From positions 124,001 through 188,000 of the forward strand of contig NZ_FMHI01000010.1 in the NCBI RefSeq assembly GCF_900090145.1: 64,000 nt of DNA. Direction: 5' to 3'. Source of the DNA: Streptomyces sp. WMMB 322. Its GTDB lineage: Bacteria > Actinomycetota > Actinomycetes > Streptomycetales > Streptomycetaceae. The stretch's first letter is position 1. Every line of letters begins with the position of its first letter. Below the pieces are notes generated by a model, which was given only the letters and a program-made list of their open reading frames with translations, had not been told where the DNA came from and searched no databases. The translations under genes were made by a program, and so were the position numbers. This document shows positions 51,054-59,329 of this stretch, in pieces.

Positions 51054-51287
51054 GGAGTTCTCCCTCCGTCGTCCCGCACGGTACGGAACGCCCAGGGCAA
51101 CCGGCGAGTTTCCGCAATGAGACATGGCGCACCGCTTTTCCGGAAGGGGAGAGGGGCGCGATGCGCGGGGATGCGGGGAGCCCGGTGGGCGGCGTGGGCC
51201 GGCAGGGACGCGGGTTGGGCGTCCCGGCCGGCCGAGGCGGTGGTGCTGGAGGGCTGTGCAGCGGCCGGCCGGGGCTGCGCTCGCGCC

Positions 51288-51314
51288 GGGCATGCCGGGC
51301 ATGCCGGGCATGCC
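51288..51314. repeat. perfect 9-bp tandem repeat GGGCATGCC x3
   Basis: Three exact copies in the 467-bp non-coding gap 51054-51520 between the PhoD and HNH genes. Each unit is itself nearly palindromic (GGCATGCC). Degenerate AACTCAGCAGGGCGGCGG-type repeats follow at about 51435-51505. No gene is seen in the gap. Confidence 0.75.
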
Positions 51315-51520
51315 GGTTGCGCCGGTTGTGCGGGGCGCCCCCGAACCGGCAGCCCGGACGCAGCCGCGCCCCGCGGGACGGTGCACACGCGGAGCGCGGC
51401 CGGAGCCGGAAATCGCCGGCACTCGGCGGCGGCGGAGAACCCGGCAGGGCGGCGGAGAGAACCCGGCAGAGGCTGAGAACTCAGCAGGGCGGCGGTGAAC
51501 TCAGCGGTGCCGCGCAGAGG

Positions 51521-52192
51521 TCAGCAGGTGCCCAGCGCCTCGGTCAGGGCGCTCTTCTCGGCCGAGTCCGCGGTCATGTCGTAGGTGTCCTTCACCCAGA
51601 TCCACATCCGGGCGTAGGTGCAGTGGAAGTCGTCCTTCGGCGGCATCCACTCGGCCGGGTCCCGGTCGCTCTTCGACTGGTTCACGTTGTCCGTGACCGC
51701 GAGGAGCTGCGCGACCTCCATGTCGTTGGCGAGCTTTTCACGCTCGTCCTGCGTCCATTCGCTGGCGCCCGAGGTCCAGGCTTCGGCGAGCGGCACCATG
51801 TGGTCGATGTCGACGTCCGAGGGGTCGGTCCACTTCTCGCCGTCGTACGGGCTGGTCCAGGAGCCACTGCTCGGGTAGCAGTCGCTGCCGGTCTCGACGC
51901 CCTCGCCGTCACGCTTGAGGACGGCTTCGCGTGTGTCGCATCCCTCGCCCTGGTCGCTCCAGTGCGGGAACTTCTCGCGGTCGTAGCCGTCCATGGAGCC
52001 TTCTGCCTGCTCGTTCAGGCCGTCCAGCATCGTCTTCGCCTCGGAGGCGCTCGGCGGGGCGGGCGGTTCCGCCTGGGCCGGTGAGATCCCGGTGGTGAAC
52101 AGCAGCAAGGCGGCGCAGGGCGCGGCGATCGCGGTGATGACGACCGATTTGCGGCGACGCGCGTAGAGCTCGGTGCGTATGCGCTTCTGCAT
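51521..52192 (-). CDS. secreted HNH-type nuclease (DUF1524-like)
   Basis: This 223-residue protein has a signal sequence (VVITAIAAPCAALLLFTTGISPAQA). Its C-terminal nuclease domain has the His-Me-finger motif DVDIDHMVPLAEAW, followed by NVNQSKSDRDPAEWMPP and the end motif CTYARMWIWVKDTY. These match the GmrSD/DUF1524 HNH group used by many secreted streptomycete nucleases. Two Cys pairs suggest disulfides. The start ATG 52192 has GAGGGAG at 5 nt. A nutritional or lytic DNase role is likely. Confidence 0.88.
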   Translation of the reverse strand: MQKRIRTELYARRRKSVVITAIAAPCAALLLFTTGISPAQAEPPAPPSASEAKTMLDGLNEQAEGSMDGYDREKFPHWSDQGEGCDTREAVLKRDGEGVETGSDCYPSSGSWTSPYDGEKWTDPSDVDIDHMVPLAEAWTSGASEWTQDEREKLANDMEVAQLLAVTDNVNQSKSDRDPAEWMPPKDDFHCTYARMWIWVKDTYDMTADSAEKSALTEALGTC

Positions 52193-52472
52193 ACGAACTC
52201 CCTCGTTGTGGGGGGAAATTGCCAGGCGTGCAGCCCTTCTCGGGCCGATGGTGCGGGTGACACGTTGCCGGAAGGCAGGCATCGGGTAACAGCGTGACGA
52301 CGTGTTCACGTCACATCAAGACCTTGCTCACAATCCGCAGCCGGCGGCCCCCGGCAGATCCGTGCGTCGCCCTTCACCTGCCGCTCCCCGCCGGGCCGCC
52401 ACCGGTGCAGGTCGCGGAGGGGCGGCGGGGCCGGGGCCGATGGCCGCAGTGCGCACGGATCGTCTAGCCTTG

Positions 52473-52680
52473 CTGACTGCAGAAGGGGAGTAGCTCTTCG
52501 CCGGACCGTCGACATACTGGGCGGACCCGGCCTGCGTTCACCGAAGTCCACCGCCTGCGTGGCCGGTGCAGCCAGGCCGTGCGTCCCGCCCCGGCGCCCG
52601 GAGCGCGGCATCCCGGACAGGCGGCTCGTGGCCGCGTCCGGTCTGCGGCGCCGGCGAGACCTTCGGCCGAGCAGTGTCAG
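52473..52680 (+). promoter_or_regulatory. yybP-ykoY manganese riboswitch
   Basis: The two signature parts of the yybP-ykoY Mn2+ sensor are present in order: GAAGGGGAGTAGC at 52482-52494 and CCGGCGAGACC at 52651-52661. The closing P1 helix pairs CTGACTGC (52473-52480) with GCAGTGTCAG (52671-52680). The peripheral insert between them is long (~155 nt), as in some actinobacterial versions. It lies 72 nt upstream of a GDT1/UPF0016 exporter, a known regulon type of this riboswitch, so Mn2+ should turn the exporter on. 52193-52472 holds no gene. Confidence 0.82.
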
Positions 52681-52751
52681 TCATGTACGACGCTGCCGTG
52701 CCGAAGCGTGCTCCGCGCCGGTACGGCAGCCCGTCCCTCAAGGACCTTTCA

Positions 52752-53339
52752 GTGATCAGCCTTTCCGTCGCCGCCGTCGTCTTCGGCGTCGTCTTCCTCG
52801 CCGAACTGCCCGACAAGACAGCCCTCGCGGGGGTGATGCTGGGGGCGCGCTACCGCGCCTCGTACGTCTTCGCGGGCGTCGCCGCCGCCTTCGCCCTGCA
52901 CGTCGTCCTCGCCGTGGCCGCCGGAAGCGTGCTGACGCTGCTTCCGCACCGCATCGTCCAGGCCGTGGTCGGTGTGCTCTTCCTCGCCGGAGCCGCGGTG
53001 CTGCTGCTGAAGCAGAACGACGGGGAGGACGAGGAGCAGTCCAGGACCCCGGGGGGCCAGTCGTTCCGGAAGGTGGCCTCCAGTGGCTTCATGCTCATCC
53101 TGGTGGCCGAGTTCGGCGACCTGACGCAGATCATGACCGCCAACCTCGCGGCCCGCTACGACGATCCGCTCTCGGTCGGCCTCGGTGCCGTGCTCGCGCT
53201 GTGGTCGGTGGCGGCCATCGGCATCCTCGGCGGCCGTACGCTGATGCGTTTCGTGCCGCTGCGGCTGGTCACCAGGGTCGCCGCACTGCTCATGGCCGGT
53301 CTCGGCGTCTTCAGCCTGTACGAGGCCGTTGCGCCGTGA
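52752..53339 (+). CDS. GDT1/UPF0016-family manganese exporter
   Basis: This 195-residue membrane protein of the TMEM165/GDT1 family expels cytosolic Mn2+ (or Ca2+). It carries the two hallmark metal motifs FLAELPDKTALAG and LVAEFGDLTQIMT (E-x-G/P-D-x-T) in inverted repeats, with a cytoplasmic acidic loop NDGEDEEQS between. I chose GTG 52752 (VISLSVAAVVFGVVFL), with AAGGA at 8 nt; the frame is open upstream but that part lies in the riboswitch. Expression is likely controlled by the manganese riboswitch just upstream. Confidence 0.92.
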   Translation: MISLSVAAVVFGVVFLAELPDKTALAGVMLGARYRASYVFAGVAAAFALHVVLAVAAGSVLTLLPHRIVQAVVGVLFLAGAAVLLLKQNDGEDEEQSRTPGGQSFRKVASSGFMLILVAEFGDLTQIMTANLAARYDDPLSVGLGAVLALWSVAAIGILGGRTLMRFVPLRLVTRVAALLMAGLGVFSLYEAVAP

Positions 53340-53687
53340 CCGGGGTGCCGTGAGCCGGAGTGCCGGTTCAGAAAGGTCAGCCCGGCCGCCCGGCCGCCCG
53401 GTTGGCCGGCCCGCCGTGCCGGTGTCCGCCGTGGTGTGCCGTACGTGCCCGCATGACCGTCCGGTGATGCCGCGACGGGTCGTGCCCTACTCTGATGCTC
53501 CTCGCGGCATCGCGCGGTTCCCGCTCTCCTCGCCGGTCGTCCGGCTGTGCCGTCCGACAGGGCGGTGCGGAGCGGCAGTTGAGCGGTGCGGCGTGCGCCG
53601 GGCGGAGCCGAACCCGGCCCTGCCCGGACCGGATCGGACGGACCGGCCGGACCGGAACCACAGTCGAAGACGGGGGAAGTTGTGCGT
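53340..53687. other. non-coding gap before the lipoprotein gene
   Basis: In 348 bp I see GC-rich, repeated GGCCGG-type runs and no convincing gene or hairpin; the lipoprotein promoter probably lies in the AT-richer part near 53460-53510 (CCCTACTCTGATGC), but I cannot assign boxes. Confidence 0.4.
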
Positions 53688-54809
53688 GTGAACGGGCGTG
53701 TTGACGGAGGTCTGGGCAGAGCGGCGGGCGTCGTCGTGCTGGCGCTGACCGTGGCGGCCTGCGGCGGCTCCGGTTCGGACGGGAAGGACTCGGACCGCAA
53801 GGGCGGGGCTTCGGCTCAGTCGCCGGAGCAGGCCGCCCCCGCGCGTCCCGTTCCCGTGGAGAAGAAGCAGCGCGAGATCACCTGGTCGGACCGCGAGGGC
53901 CGGTCACACGCGCTGAGGGCGGCTCCCAGCGGACTGGCGCGCGGTTCCGCGGCCGACTTCAAGAACGTCCGGCTGGAGGACGGTCTGAAGGGGAAGGTGC
54001 CGTACTACCTCACGGTCTCGTACACGAACGAGAGCGAGAAGCGGCTGGAGAGGCCCTCGCCCGAACGGGACTTCGCGGTCGCCGCCGCGGACGGGCAGGC
54101 GGGCGAGGTGGTTTCGGTCTTCGGCTCCGCGCTCTCGAAGAACTCGGGCCTGCCGAAGGCGTGTTCAAGGAGCGCACCAGAGTCGCTGGAACCGGGTGGC
54201 AGGGCGACCGTGTGCCGGATCGTCATGATGCCGGAGAACCGGCCGCCGGCCGCGGTCTCCTACACCGGCCGGGACGCGCGCGGCGATGCGAGCGACCCCG
54301 TCATCTGGAAGGCGGGCGGCGGAGGGAAGGACGAACTCCCCAGCGGTGTACTGCCGTTGAAGAAGCCGGCGGAGTCGGCCGTGGAGGATGCCGAGGGCCG
54401 CACGGTCGAGGTACGGGCGACTCCCAGGAGCATCCGGAAGGGCAGCATCGCGGACCTCGGCCGGTTCGAGCTGGACGCGGGCGACAAGAAGAAGGTCCCG
54501 TACTACGTCACCGTCGCATACCGCAACGACGGCTCCCGCAAGCTGCTGCCGCAGATGAACCAGAAGACCGAACTGCGTGCCGTGAGCGGGCAGCCGGCAC
54601 GCAGGATGACTCTGATCGACTTCGGTGGTGACGGCGTCTCCCAGTGCCCCGAGGCGGAACCCGACGGGCTCGTGAAGCCGAAGTCCTCGGTGACGGAGTG
54701 CTCGGTGTTCCTGCTTCCGAAGACCGACTCGCCTGCCGCGCTCGTCTTCACCGGTGAAGGCGACTCCGCGAAGACCGTCACCTGGCAGGCCCCGGAGCGC
54801 GGCAAGTAG
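53688..54809 (+). CDS. lipoprotein with two tandem related domains
   Basis: This 373-residue exported lipoprotein has lipobox LTVAACGG, with Cys25 as the lipidated residue. After a disordered Gly/Ser/Lys stretch it contains two related ~120-residue units: one with HALRAAPSGLARGSAADF and KVPYYLTVSYTNES, and a second with VEVRATPRSIRKGSIADL and KVPYYVTVAYRNDG. Each unit ends with a Cys-bearing PxxVxxCxVxxxP and an SxPAALxFTG strand. I chose GTG 53688 because GGGGGAAG is 8 nt upstream; GTG 53682 would be too close. The function is not recognised; a secreted cell-surface role is likely. Confidence 0.8.
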   Translation: MNGRVDGGLGRAAGVVVLALTVAACGGSGSDGKDSDRKGGASAQSPEQAAPARPVPVEKKQREITWSDREGRSHALRAAPSGLARGSAADFKNVRLEDGLKGKVPYYLTVSYTNESEKRLERPSPERDFAVAAADGQAGEVVSVFGSALSKNSGLPKACSRSAPESLEPGGRATVCRIVMMPENRPPAAVSYTGRDARGDASDPVIWKAGGGGKDELPSGVLPLKKPAESAVEDAEGRTVEVRATPRSIRKGSIADLGRFELDAGDKKKVPYYVTVAYRNDGSRKLLPQMNQKTELRAVSGQPARRMTLIDFGGDGVSQCPEAEPDGLVKPKSSVTECSVFLLPKTDSPAALVFTGEGDSAKTVTWQAPERGK

Positions 54810-55237
54810 CCCGTCCGCGCACAGGGTTGCCGAAGCCGTGGCCCTGCCGCCCGCGTGGATGGGCCTGTTGTGCGGCAGCCGGTCCGGCGCGTCCGTCGGC
54901 AGGGGCGCCGCGAGCAGGCGGCAGAAGCCCAGCAGGACGCCGGTCGGCGTCCGCCCCGCAGGCGTCCGGCTGCGGGTTCCCGACGGGGCCTGCCGCGGTG
55001 GCCGCCCGCGCAGCGCCGTCCGCGCAGGTGAGCCCGTTCCCTGCAGGTCAGCCCGGCCGCGGACGCGGTCCCCGGGGGCGAGTTCGCATGATCCTCGTCA
55101 CCTTCGCACGTCATTTCGGACCTGCTCGCCCCAACGGTCCACGGACCGCGTAAGGTGCACGGCTGGACAGTCACTGGCGATTCGGGCGGCGTCGGCGCGC
55201 AAGGGCGCGGCGGCCGTGCCCGAGGGGAGGGGCCGGG
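54810..55237. other. non-coding gap before the peptidoglycan-binding gene
   Basis: 428 bp of very GC-rich sequence with no convincing open frame. AT-richer sequence near 55080-55160 (GATCCTCGTCACCTTCGCACG) may contain the promoter of the next gene. Confidence 0.4.
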
Positions 55238-56293
55238 ATGACGGCGCATAGATGCTGCCCGGAGTGCGGCGCGGAGTTGAACGCCGGGGGCGGCAAGTTC
55301 TGTGGCTGCGCAGGCCCGTTCACGGCCGAGTATGTCGACCCGATGCACATACGTCCTTACGTCGACCTGCCGGAACCCGAGGACGAGGGCTCGCAGCCAC
55401 CGGACCTCGAACCCTTCGCCCGCTGCGGCCGGGACGAGACGGCGGAACTCCCCGTGGTGGGCCCGTACGACGGGACGGAGCCGGGGGAGCCCGCGGCTTC
55501 CGTCCTGCCCGGTGAGGCCGGTGCCCTGCCGGCCCGGGCCGCGGCAGGCCGTCCGGGCGGCCCGTCCGGGACGCGGCGCGGCAGCCACCGTCGCCCGAAG
55601 GGACGTGACGCCTACGCCTACGGTCAGGACCAGGGCCCCGGACGACGTCGCGGACCCGCCAAAGCCGCGCTCGCCGCGGCAGGCGTCGTCGCCGCGCTCG
55701 GTGCGGGCCTGCTGACGACGCAGACACTCTCGGACGGCGGCGGCGACGACCGCAGCCTGAGCACCGATGACACCGCCCTCCCGGAGATCCCCGACGGCGG
55801 CCCGACGAAGGACCCGTCGAGCAGCGAAAAGCGCAAGAGCGGCAAGAAGCCGTCCACGAAGCCGACTTCACGCAGCGGTTCCGGCGACCGGCGTGCCGAC
55901 CGGGACAGCGACGCCCACACCGACCGCGATCCCGTCCCGTCCGGTACGTCCTCCACGGCGCCCGGCGCCCCCGGAGACTCGGAGCAACCCGGCAACGGGC
56001 GGGGCCGGGGCGGCGACCACGGCCGTGACCGGCCGCGCCCCCCGCAGGAGCCGACGCAGCCCGGCGGCGAGACGCTGCGGCCCGGCGACAGCGGCCCGGA
56101 GGTCGCCGAGTTGCAGCGGCGGCTCAAGCAGGCCGGAGCGCTCGACGAGGACGCGCCGGAGGACGGCGTCTACTCGCAGCAGGTCCGGCGGGCGGTCGCC
56201 GAGTTCCAGGCGCGCAACAACGTGCGCGGGGACGACTTCGGCGAGTACGGTCCCAACACGCGCCGCGCTCTGGAGTCCCTGACCTCGGGCTGA
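55238..56293 (+). CDS. single-span membrane protein: zinc ribbon inside, peptidoglycan-binding domain outside
   Basis: This 351-residue protein starts with a cytoplasmic Cys-rich ribbon (CCPECGAELNAGGGKFCGC), then an acidic/Pro-rich stretch, a single membrane helix (~141-163, AKAALAAAGVVAALGAGLLT), a Lys/Ser/Arg/Asp-rich extracytoplasmic linker, and a PG_binding_1 domain (~283-350, LRPGDSGPEVAELQRRLKQAG with YSQQVRRAVAEFQARNN). Such a layout could tie the cell wall to a cytoplasmic partner. The start ATG 55238 follows GAGGGGCCGGG. The partner is unknown. Confidence 0.85.
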   Translation: MTAHRCCPECGAELNAGGGKFCGCAGPFTAEYVDPMHIRPYVDLPEPEDEGSQPPDLEPFARCGRDETAELPVVGPYDGTEPGEPAASVLPGEAGALPARAAAGRPGGPSGTRRGSHRRPKGRDAYAYGQDQGPGRRRGPAKAALAAAGVVAALGAGLLTTQTLSDGGGDDRSLSTDDTALPEIPDGGPTKDPSSSEKRKSGKKPSTKPTSRSGSGDRRADRDSDAHTDRDPVPSGTSSTAPGAPGDSEQPGNGRGRGGDHGRDRPRPPQEPTQPGGETLRPGDSGPEVAELQRRLKQAGALDEDAPEDGVYSQQVRRAVAEFQARNNVRGDDFGEYGPNTRRALESLTSG

Positions 56294-56327
56294 CCTGCCT
56301 CGCTTCGGGCTGACCTGCTTCGGGCTG
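56285..56327 (+). repeat. tandem repeat overlapping the peptidoglycan-binding gene stop
   Basis: TTCGGGCTGACCTGC-like units repeat at 56285, 56305 and (partly) 56319. The first copy contains the gene's stop codon, so the 3' end of the gene was duplicated by slippage. Confidence 0.7.
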
Positions 56328-56339
56328 CGCGGGCCGGCC

Positions 56340-56369
56340 GGGCCGGCCTGTGCTTTCGCAGGCCGGCCC
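56340..56369 (+). terminator. terminator after the peptidoglycan-binding gene
   Basis: A perfect 11-bp stem GGGCCGGCCTG/CAGGCCGGCCC closes an 8-nt loop, 47 nt past the stop. Confidence 0.8.
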
Positions 56370-56570
56370 ACGGGGTGTCCCGGGCGGGGGCGGTCCGGTC
56401 CGGAGCGTTCCCGCCCTTTCTCCGTCCGGCCGCCATCCCCTTCTCCTGGTTGCGTGGCCGTGCCTCCGCGTCCGTGACCGTGCTTCCCGGCGCTGTGACC
56501 CGCCTCCCGGCGGGCTCCCCGCATGCGGACCGGCCGCCCGGCGGTACGGGGTGGCGCTCGGGGCCCACGC

Positions 56571-56591
56571 TTTGTATCGTGATGAAACAAA
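56571..56591. promoter_or_regulatory. AT-rich dyad upstream of HAD phosphatase gene
   Basis: TTTGTATC-GTGAT-GAAACAAA is an inverted repeat with one mismatch in the 8-bp arms, very AT-rich within GC-rich surroundings and ~110 bp before the HAD start. It looks like an operator or a promoter core. The rest of the 406-bp gap 56294-56699 holds only the repeats and terminator listed. Confidence 0.4.
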
Positions 56592-56699
56592 GTGGTCCCG
56601 CCCGTTCCCCTGCGCCAGGCTGCCTGGCCCGCGGGATTCCCCTGACCGGCGGGCGGGGCCGCCTTGGTTCTGTCTCCGTATGTGAGGGAGCGCGCCCGA

Positions 56700-57365
56700 A
56701 TGACCACTCCGCAACCGCCCCTCACCGCCCGCGGACTGCTGCTCGACATGGACGGCACGCTCGTCAACTCCGACGCCGTCGTCGAACGCGTCTGGCGCGA
56801 CTGGGCGGTCTCCAAGGGAATCGACCCCACCGCGGTGCTCAGCATCTCGCACGGCCGTCAGGGGCACGCGACGATGGCCGACGTCTTTCCAGACCGCCCC
56901 GCCGAGGTCAACCACGCGGAGAACGAGGTGCTTCTGGCCCGCGAGACGCGTGAGTTGGACGGCATCGTCCCCGTCGCGGGAGCCCTCGCCTTCATGGCCG
57001 CCGTCGCGACCGTGCCGCACGCCCTCGTCACGTCCGCCGACCGGGGTCTCGCGACCGCCCGCATGCGCGCGGCCGAGGTGCGCGTTCCGGACGTGTGCAT
57101 CACGGCCGAGCACGTCAGCGCGAGCAAGCCCGATCCCGAGGGCTTCCTCAAGGGCGCCGCGGAACTCGGCCTCCCCCCGGAGGAGTGCGTGGCGTTCGAG
57201 GACTCCGGCGCCGGTATCGCGGCGGCGCGGGCGGCCGGAATGCGGGTCGTGGGTGTCGGGGCGCGGGCCGCCGAACACGCGCCCACAGTCCACGTCGCCG
57301 ACCTGACCCGGGTCACGGTCGGAGTTCTCGCGGGCGGTGCCGTCCGCCTCGCGTTCCTGGACTGA
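56700..57365 (+). CDS. HAD-superfamily phosphatase (sugar-phosphate type)
   Basis: This 221-residue phosphatase resembles the Gpp1/YfbT group. Motif I LLLDMDGTLVNSD, motif II ALVTSADRG, motif III SKPDPEGFLKGA and motif IV AFEDSGAGIAAARAAG are all intact, with a small helical C1 cap. It probably acts on small sugar phosphates or glycerol phosphate. The ATG at 56700 is preceded by GAGGGAG at good spacing; the upstream in-frame ATG 56664 lacks a ribosome site. It may be governed by the AT-rich dyad upstream. Confidence 0.92.
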   Translation: MTTPQPPLTARGLLLDMDGTLVNSDAVVERVWRDWAVSKGIDPTAVLSISHGRQGHATMADVFPDRPAEVNHAENEVLLARETRELDGIVPVAGALAFMAAVATVPHALVTSADRGLATARMRAAEVRVPDVCITAEHVSASKPDPEGFLKGAAELGLPPEECVAFEDSGAGIAAARAAGMRVVGVGARAAEHAPTVHVADLTRVTVGVLAGGAVRLAFLD

Positions 57366-57454
57366 GGTCAACAGGAGCATCAGCCGGGTGGCGAGGCCGA
57401 AAGGGGCCCGCCAATTCCGCTCCCATCACGGTGAGTTGGGGCATCATTGCTGGT

Positions 57455-57787
57455 ATGGCGACGTTCCACCAGGACAATCAGACGGTGTACGGCAACCAGT
57501 ACATGGGTGACACCGTCAATGTCACTCACGGGGAGAGCAGCCCCATCGACGCCCGGACGGTGGAGTGGGAGTTCGACCGGGCGGTGGCCGCCGTCCGGGA
57601 ACTGGACGTTCCCGCCGCCACCCGCGAGCAGGTGACCGCCGAACTGATCGCCGCACGTGGAGAGTTGGAAGCCGGGGAGACCGGTGCCGCGCGGGGCCGC
57701 CTGGCCGGGCTGCTGACCCTGGGCGGAACCGTCGCGGAGATCGTGAACAACTGCGCAAGTGCCGTCGGGGTGTTCCTCCGTGGGTGA
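57455..57787 (+). CDS. small helical protein with N-terminal Gln/Asn-rich motif
   Basis: This 110-residue protein is unrecognised. It starts with FHQDNQTVYGNQYMGDTVNV, a Gln/Asn/Gly motif of the sort found at the N-terminus of many small actinobacterial proteins linked to multidomain signalling or conflict genes. A helical body rich in Ala/Glu/Arg follows. A related start (FNQQGQQVNGPQYNADQINI) opens the next gene, 46 nt downstream, so the pair is probably functionally linked. ATG 57455 is chosen; TTG/GTG options upstream are less likely. Confidence 0.65.
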   Translation: MATFHQDNQTVYGNQYMGDTVNVTHGESSPIDARTVEWEFDRAVAAVRELDVPAATREQVTAELIAARGELEAGETGAARGRLAGLLTLGGTVAEIVNNCASAVGVFLRG

Positions 57788-57833
57788 GCCGCCCGGCCGG
57801 GACCGCGACCGCGGACGTGACCGCGGGCGGGGG

Positions 57834-58409
57834 ATGAACTTCAACCAGCAGGGACAGCAGGTCAACGGCCCCCAGTACAACGCCGACCAGATCAACATCG
57901 GCGCACCGGTGTCTCCGGAGGTGATCGCCGAAGCGATACGGCGACACCTCGATCCCCCTTCGCCGACCCCAAAGGGGATGAGTTCCGCCGAGATCCAGCG
58001 TCGCCGGGAGGAGAACGACCTCAAGCTCTACGGCTACCGGTACTACACGCGGGACAGGCAGAGATGGCTGCAGACCCTGACCCTCCAGGAGAGGTCGAAA
58101 GAAAGGAAGCGCGCAAGCGACCGGACCAAGCACGGAACAATGCCGTGGCGTCACCATGAGCGCATCCTGCGAGCGGGGAAGCTTCCTCCTGGGACGAGCC
58201 CTGCCGACCCCCGTTACCTTCAGGCGAAGAGGGAAGTCGAGCGCAAGGAAGACAAGCGCGAGCGGTACGGCATGATCGTGGGCCTCGCGGTCATGCCCGC
58301 GCTCATTCTGATCGCCGTACTGGACGGCGCCCACTGGATCGCCGGGATGCTGGGCATACTGACGGCCGTCGCGTTTCTGTGGGGCTACCTTTTGAGCCGG
58401 TCGGCGTAG
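57834..58409 (+). CDS. small membrane protein paired with the preceding gene
   Basis: This 191-residue protein is unrecognised. After the Gln/Asn/Gly N-terminal motif (QQGQQVNGPQYNADQIN) comes a long charged helical part with many Arg, Lys and Glu, then two C-terminal membrane helices (IVGLAVMPALILIAVLDGAHW and GMLGILTAVAFLWGYLLS). ATG 57834 keeps the motif N-terminal as in the partner; GTG 57780 would overlap the preceding stop by 8 nt and add a Gly/Arg/Asp-rich leader. Probably an operon with 57455. Confidence 0.65.
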   Translation: MNFNQQGQQVNGPQYNADQINIGAPVSPEVIAEAIRRHLDPPSPTPKGMSSAEIQRRREENDLKLYGYRYYTRDRQRWLQTLTLQERSKERKRASDRTKHGTMPWRHHERILRAGKLPPGTSPADPRYLQAKREVERKEDKRERYGMIVGLAVMPALILIAVLDGAHWIAGMLGILTAVAFLWGYLLSRSA

Positions 58410-58653
58410 CCGGGTCTCCGGAAGCAGGCGCCGGTGCAACGGGCGCCAGGGGGTCAGGCCTCGTGGCGGAACGGGGCCGTCCCGGAAGGGGTCGCCGAAG
58501 TGCGGCGACCCCGGCGGCTCGTCGTGCATGCGGCGCAGTTCGGCCTCCGTGAGGCCGGAGAAGATCCGGCGCAGAAACGCCGTGCCGCCTCACGCGCTCA
58601 CTGCCGCCCCTTGCGCCGGCACACCTCGCACGGGAACGGGCACGGCGCCGGGC

Positions 58654-58833
58654 TCACCACGGGAGCGGAAGCTCCTGTCCGTGTTCCGCCCTCGCGTGCC
58701 GGCGCAGCCGCACCCGCGCGTCGGTCTCCGCGCTCCGGTCGTACTCCCGGGCGGCCTTCTCCACCAGCCCCATCAGTGTGGCGCATACCGAGCACTCCCT
58801 GGCCACCTTCACATCCCGCTTCATATCCGACAT
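58654..58833 (-). CDS. small protein with CxxC, unrecognised
   Basis: A possible 59-residue protein: MSDMKRDVKVARECSVCATLM, then helical REYDRSAETDARVRLRRHARAEH. A single CxxC and a later His pair could bind zinc. I recall short streptomycete hypothetical proteins of this style, but no family name. The start ATG 58833 has only a weak ribosome site and the reading frame is short, so this could be chance. Confidence 0.45.
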   Translation of the reverse strand: MSDMKRDVKVARECSVCATLMGLVEKAAREYDRSAETDARVRLRRHARAEHGQELPLPW

Positions 58834-59011
58834 GCGTGGATGTTCGCCCCTGCGGGAGCGGGCGTGCGTCAGGCATCCCACGGACATGGCCAGTTGGCGT
58901 CATTCGGGTGGCGGCGGTACCGCCGCGGCAGCTTGCGCGGACCTGGTCCGATGGGCTGCTACGGAGGCCCCGCGGCCCCGGCGGCGAATCCAGGGCCCGG
59001 GGCGGCGCGGT

Positions 59012-59329
59012 TCAGCCGTCCTTCGGCTGCGCCTGCTGGACGACCTCGAAGGACCAGAGGGTGGACCCCGCGGCGGCGGGCTCGGGGCGGTCGCCTCCGC
59101 CCTGGTGGGCCGACTTCATCGGGCCTTCCATCCACGCCTGGAACGACTCCTCGTCGCGCCACCGCGTGTAGACGAGGTAGTTGTCGGTGCCCTCGACGGG
59201 ACGGAGAAGTTCGAACCACTCGAAGCCGTCCGAGCCCTCCACGGCACCCGCGCGGGACGCGAAACGCTTCTCGAGGGTCTCCCGCTGCTCAGCGGGAACC
59301 TGCAGCACGTTGATCTTCACGATGCTCAT
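59012..59329 (-). CDS. antibiotic biosynthesis monooxygenase (ABM) domain protein
   Basis: This 105-residue ferredoxin-like alpha/beta protein of the ABM family shows IVKINVLQVPAEQRETLEKRF, then DGFEWFELLRPVEGTDNYLVYTRWRDEESFQAW and TLWSFEVVQ. Small ABM proteins act as cofactor-free oxygenases or heme-degrading enzymes; here the activity is not assignable. I use ATG 59329 (MSIVKINV), the usual family start; ATG 59338 is three codons earlier. Its 5' end is duplicated at 60330-60410, on the other side of the methyltransferase gene. Confidence 0.87.
   Translation of the reverse strand: MSIVKINVLQVPAEQRETLEKRFASRAGAVEGSDGFEWFELLRPVEGTDNYLVYTRWRDEESFQAWMEGPMKSAHQGGGDRPEPAAAGSTLWSFEVVQQAQPKDG

Noticed and set aside
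56164..56845. Minus-strand frames opposite the peptidoglycan-binding gene and its gap
   Set aside because: Arg/Pro-rich shadow translations; real genes lie on the plus strand.
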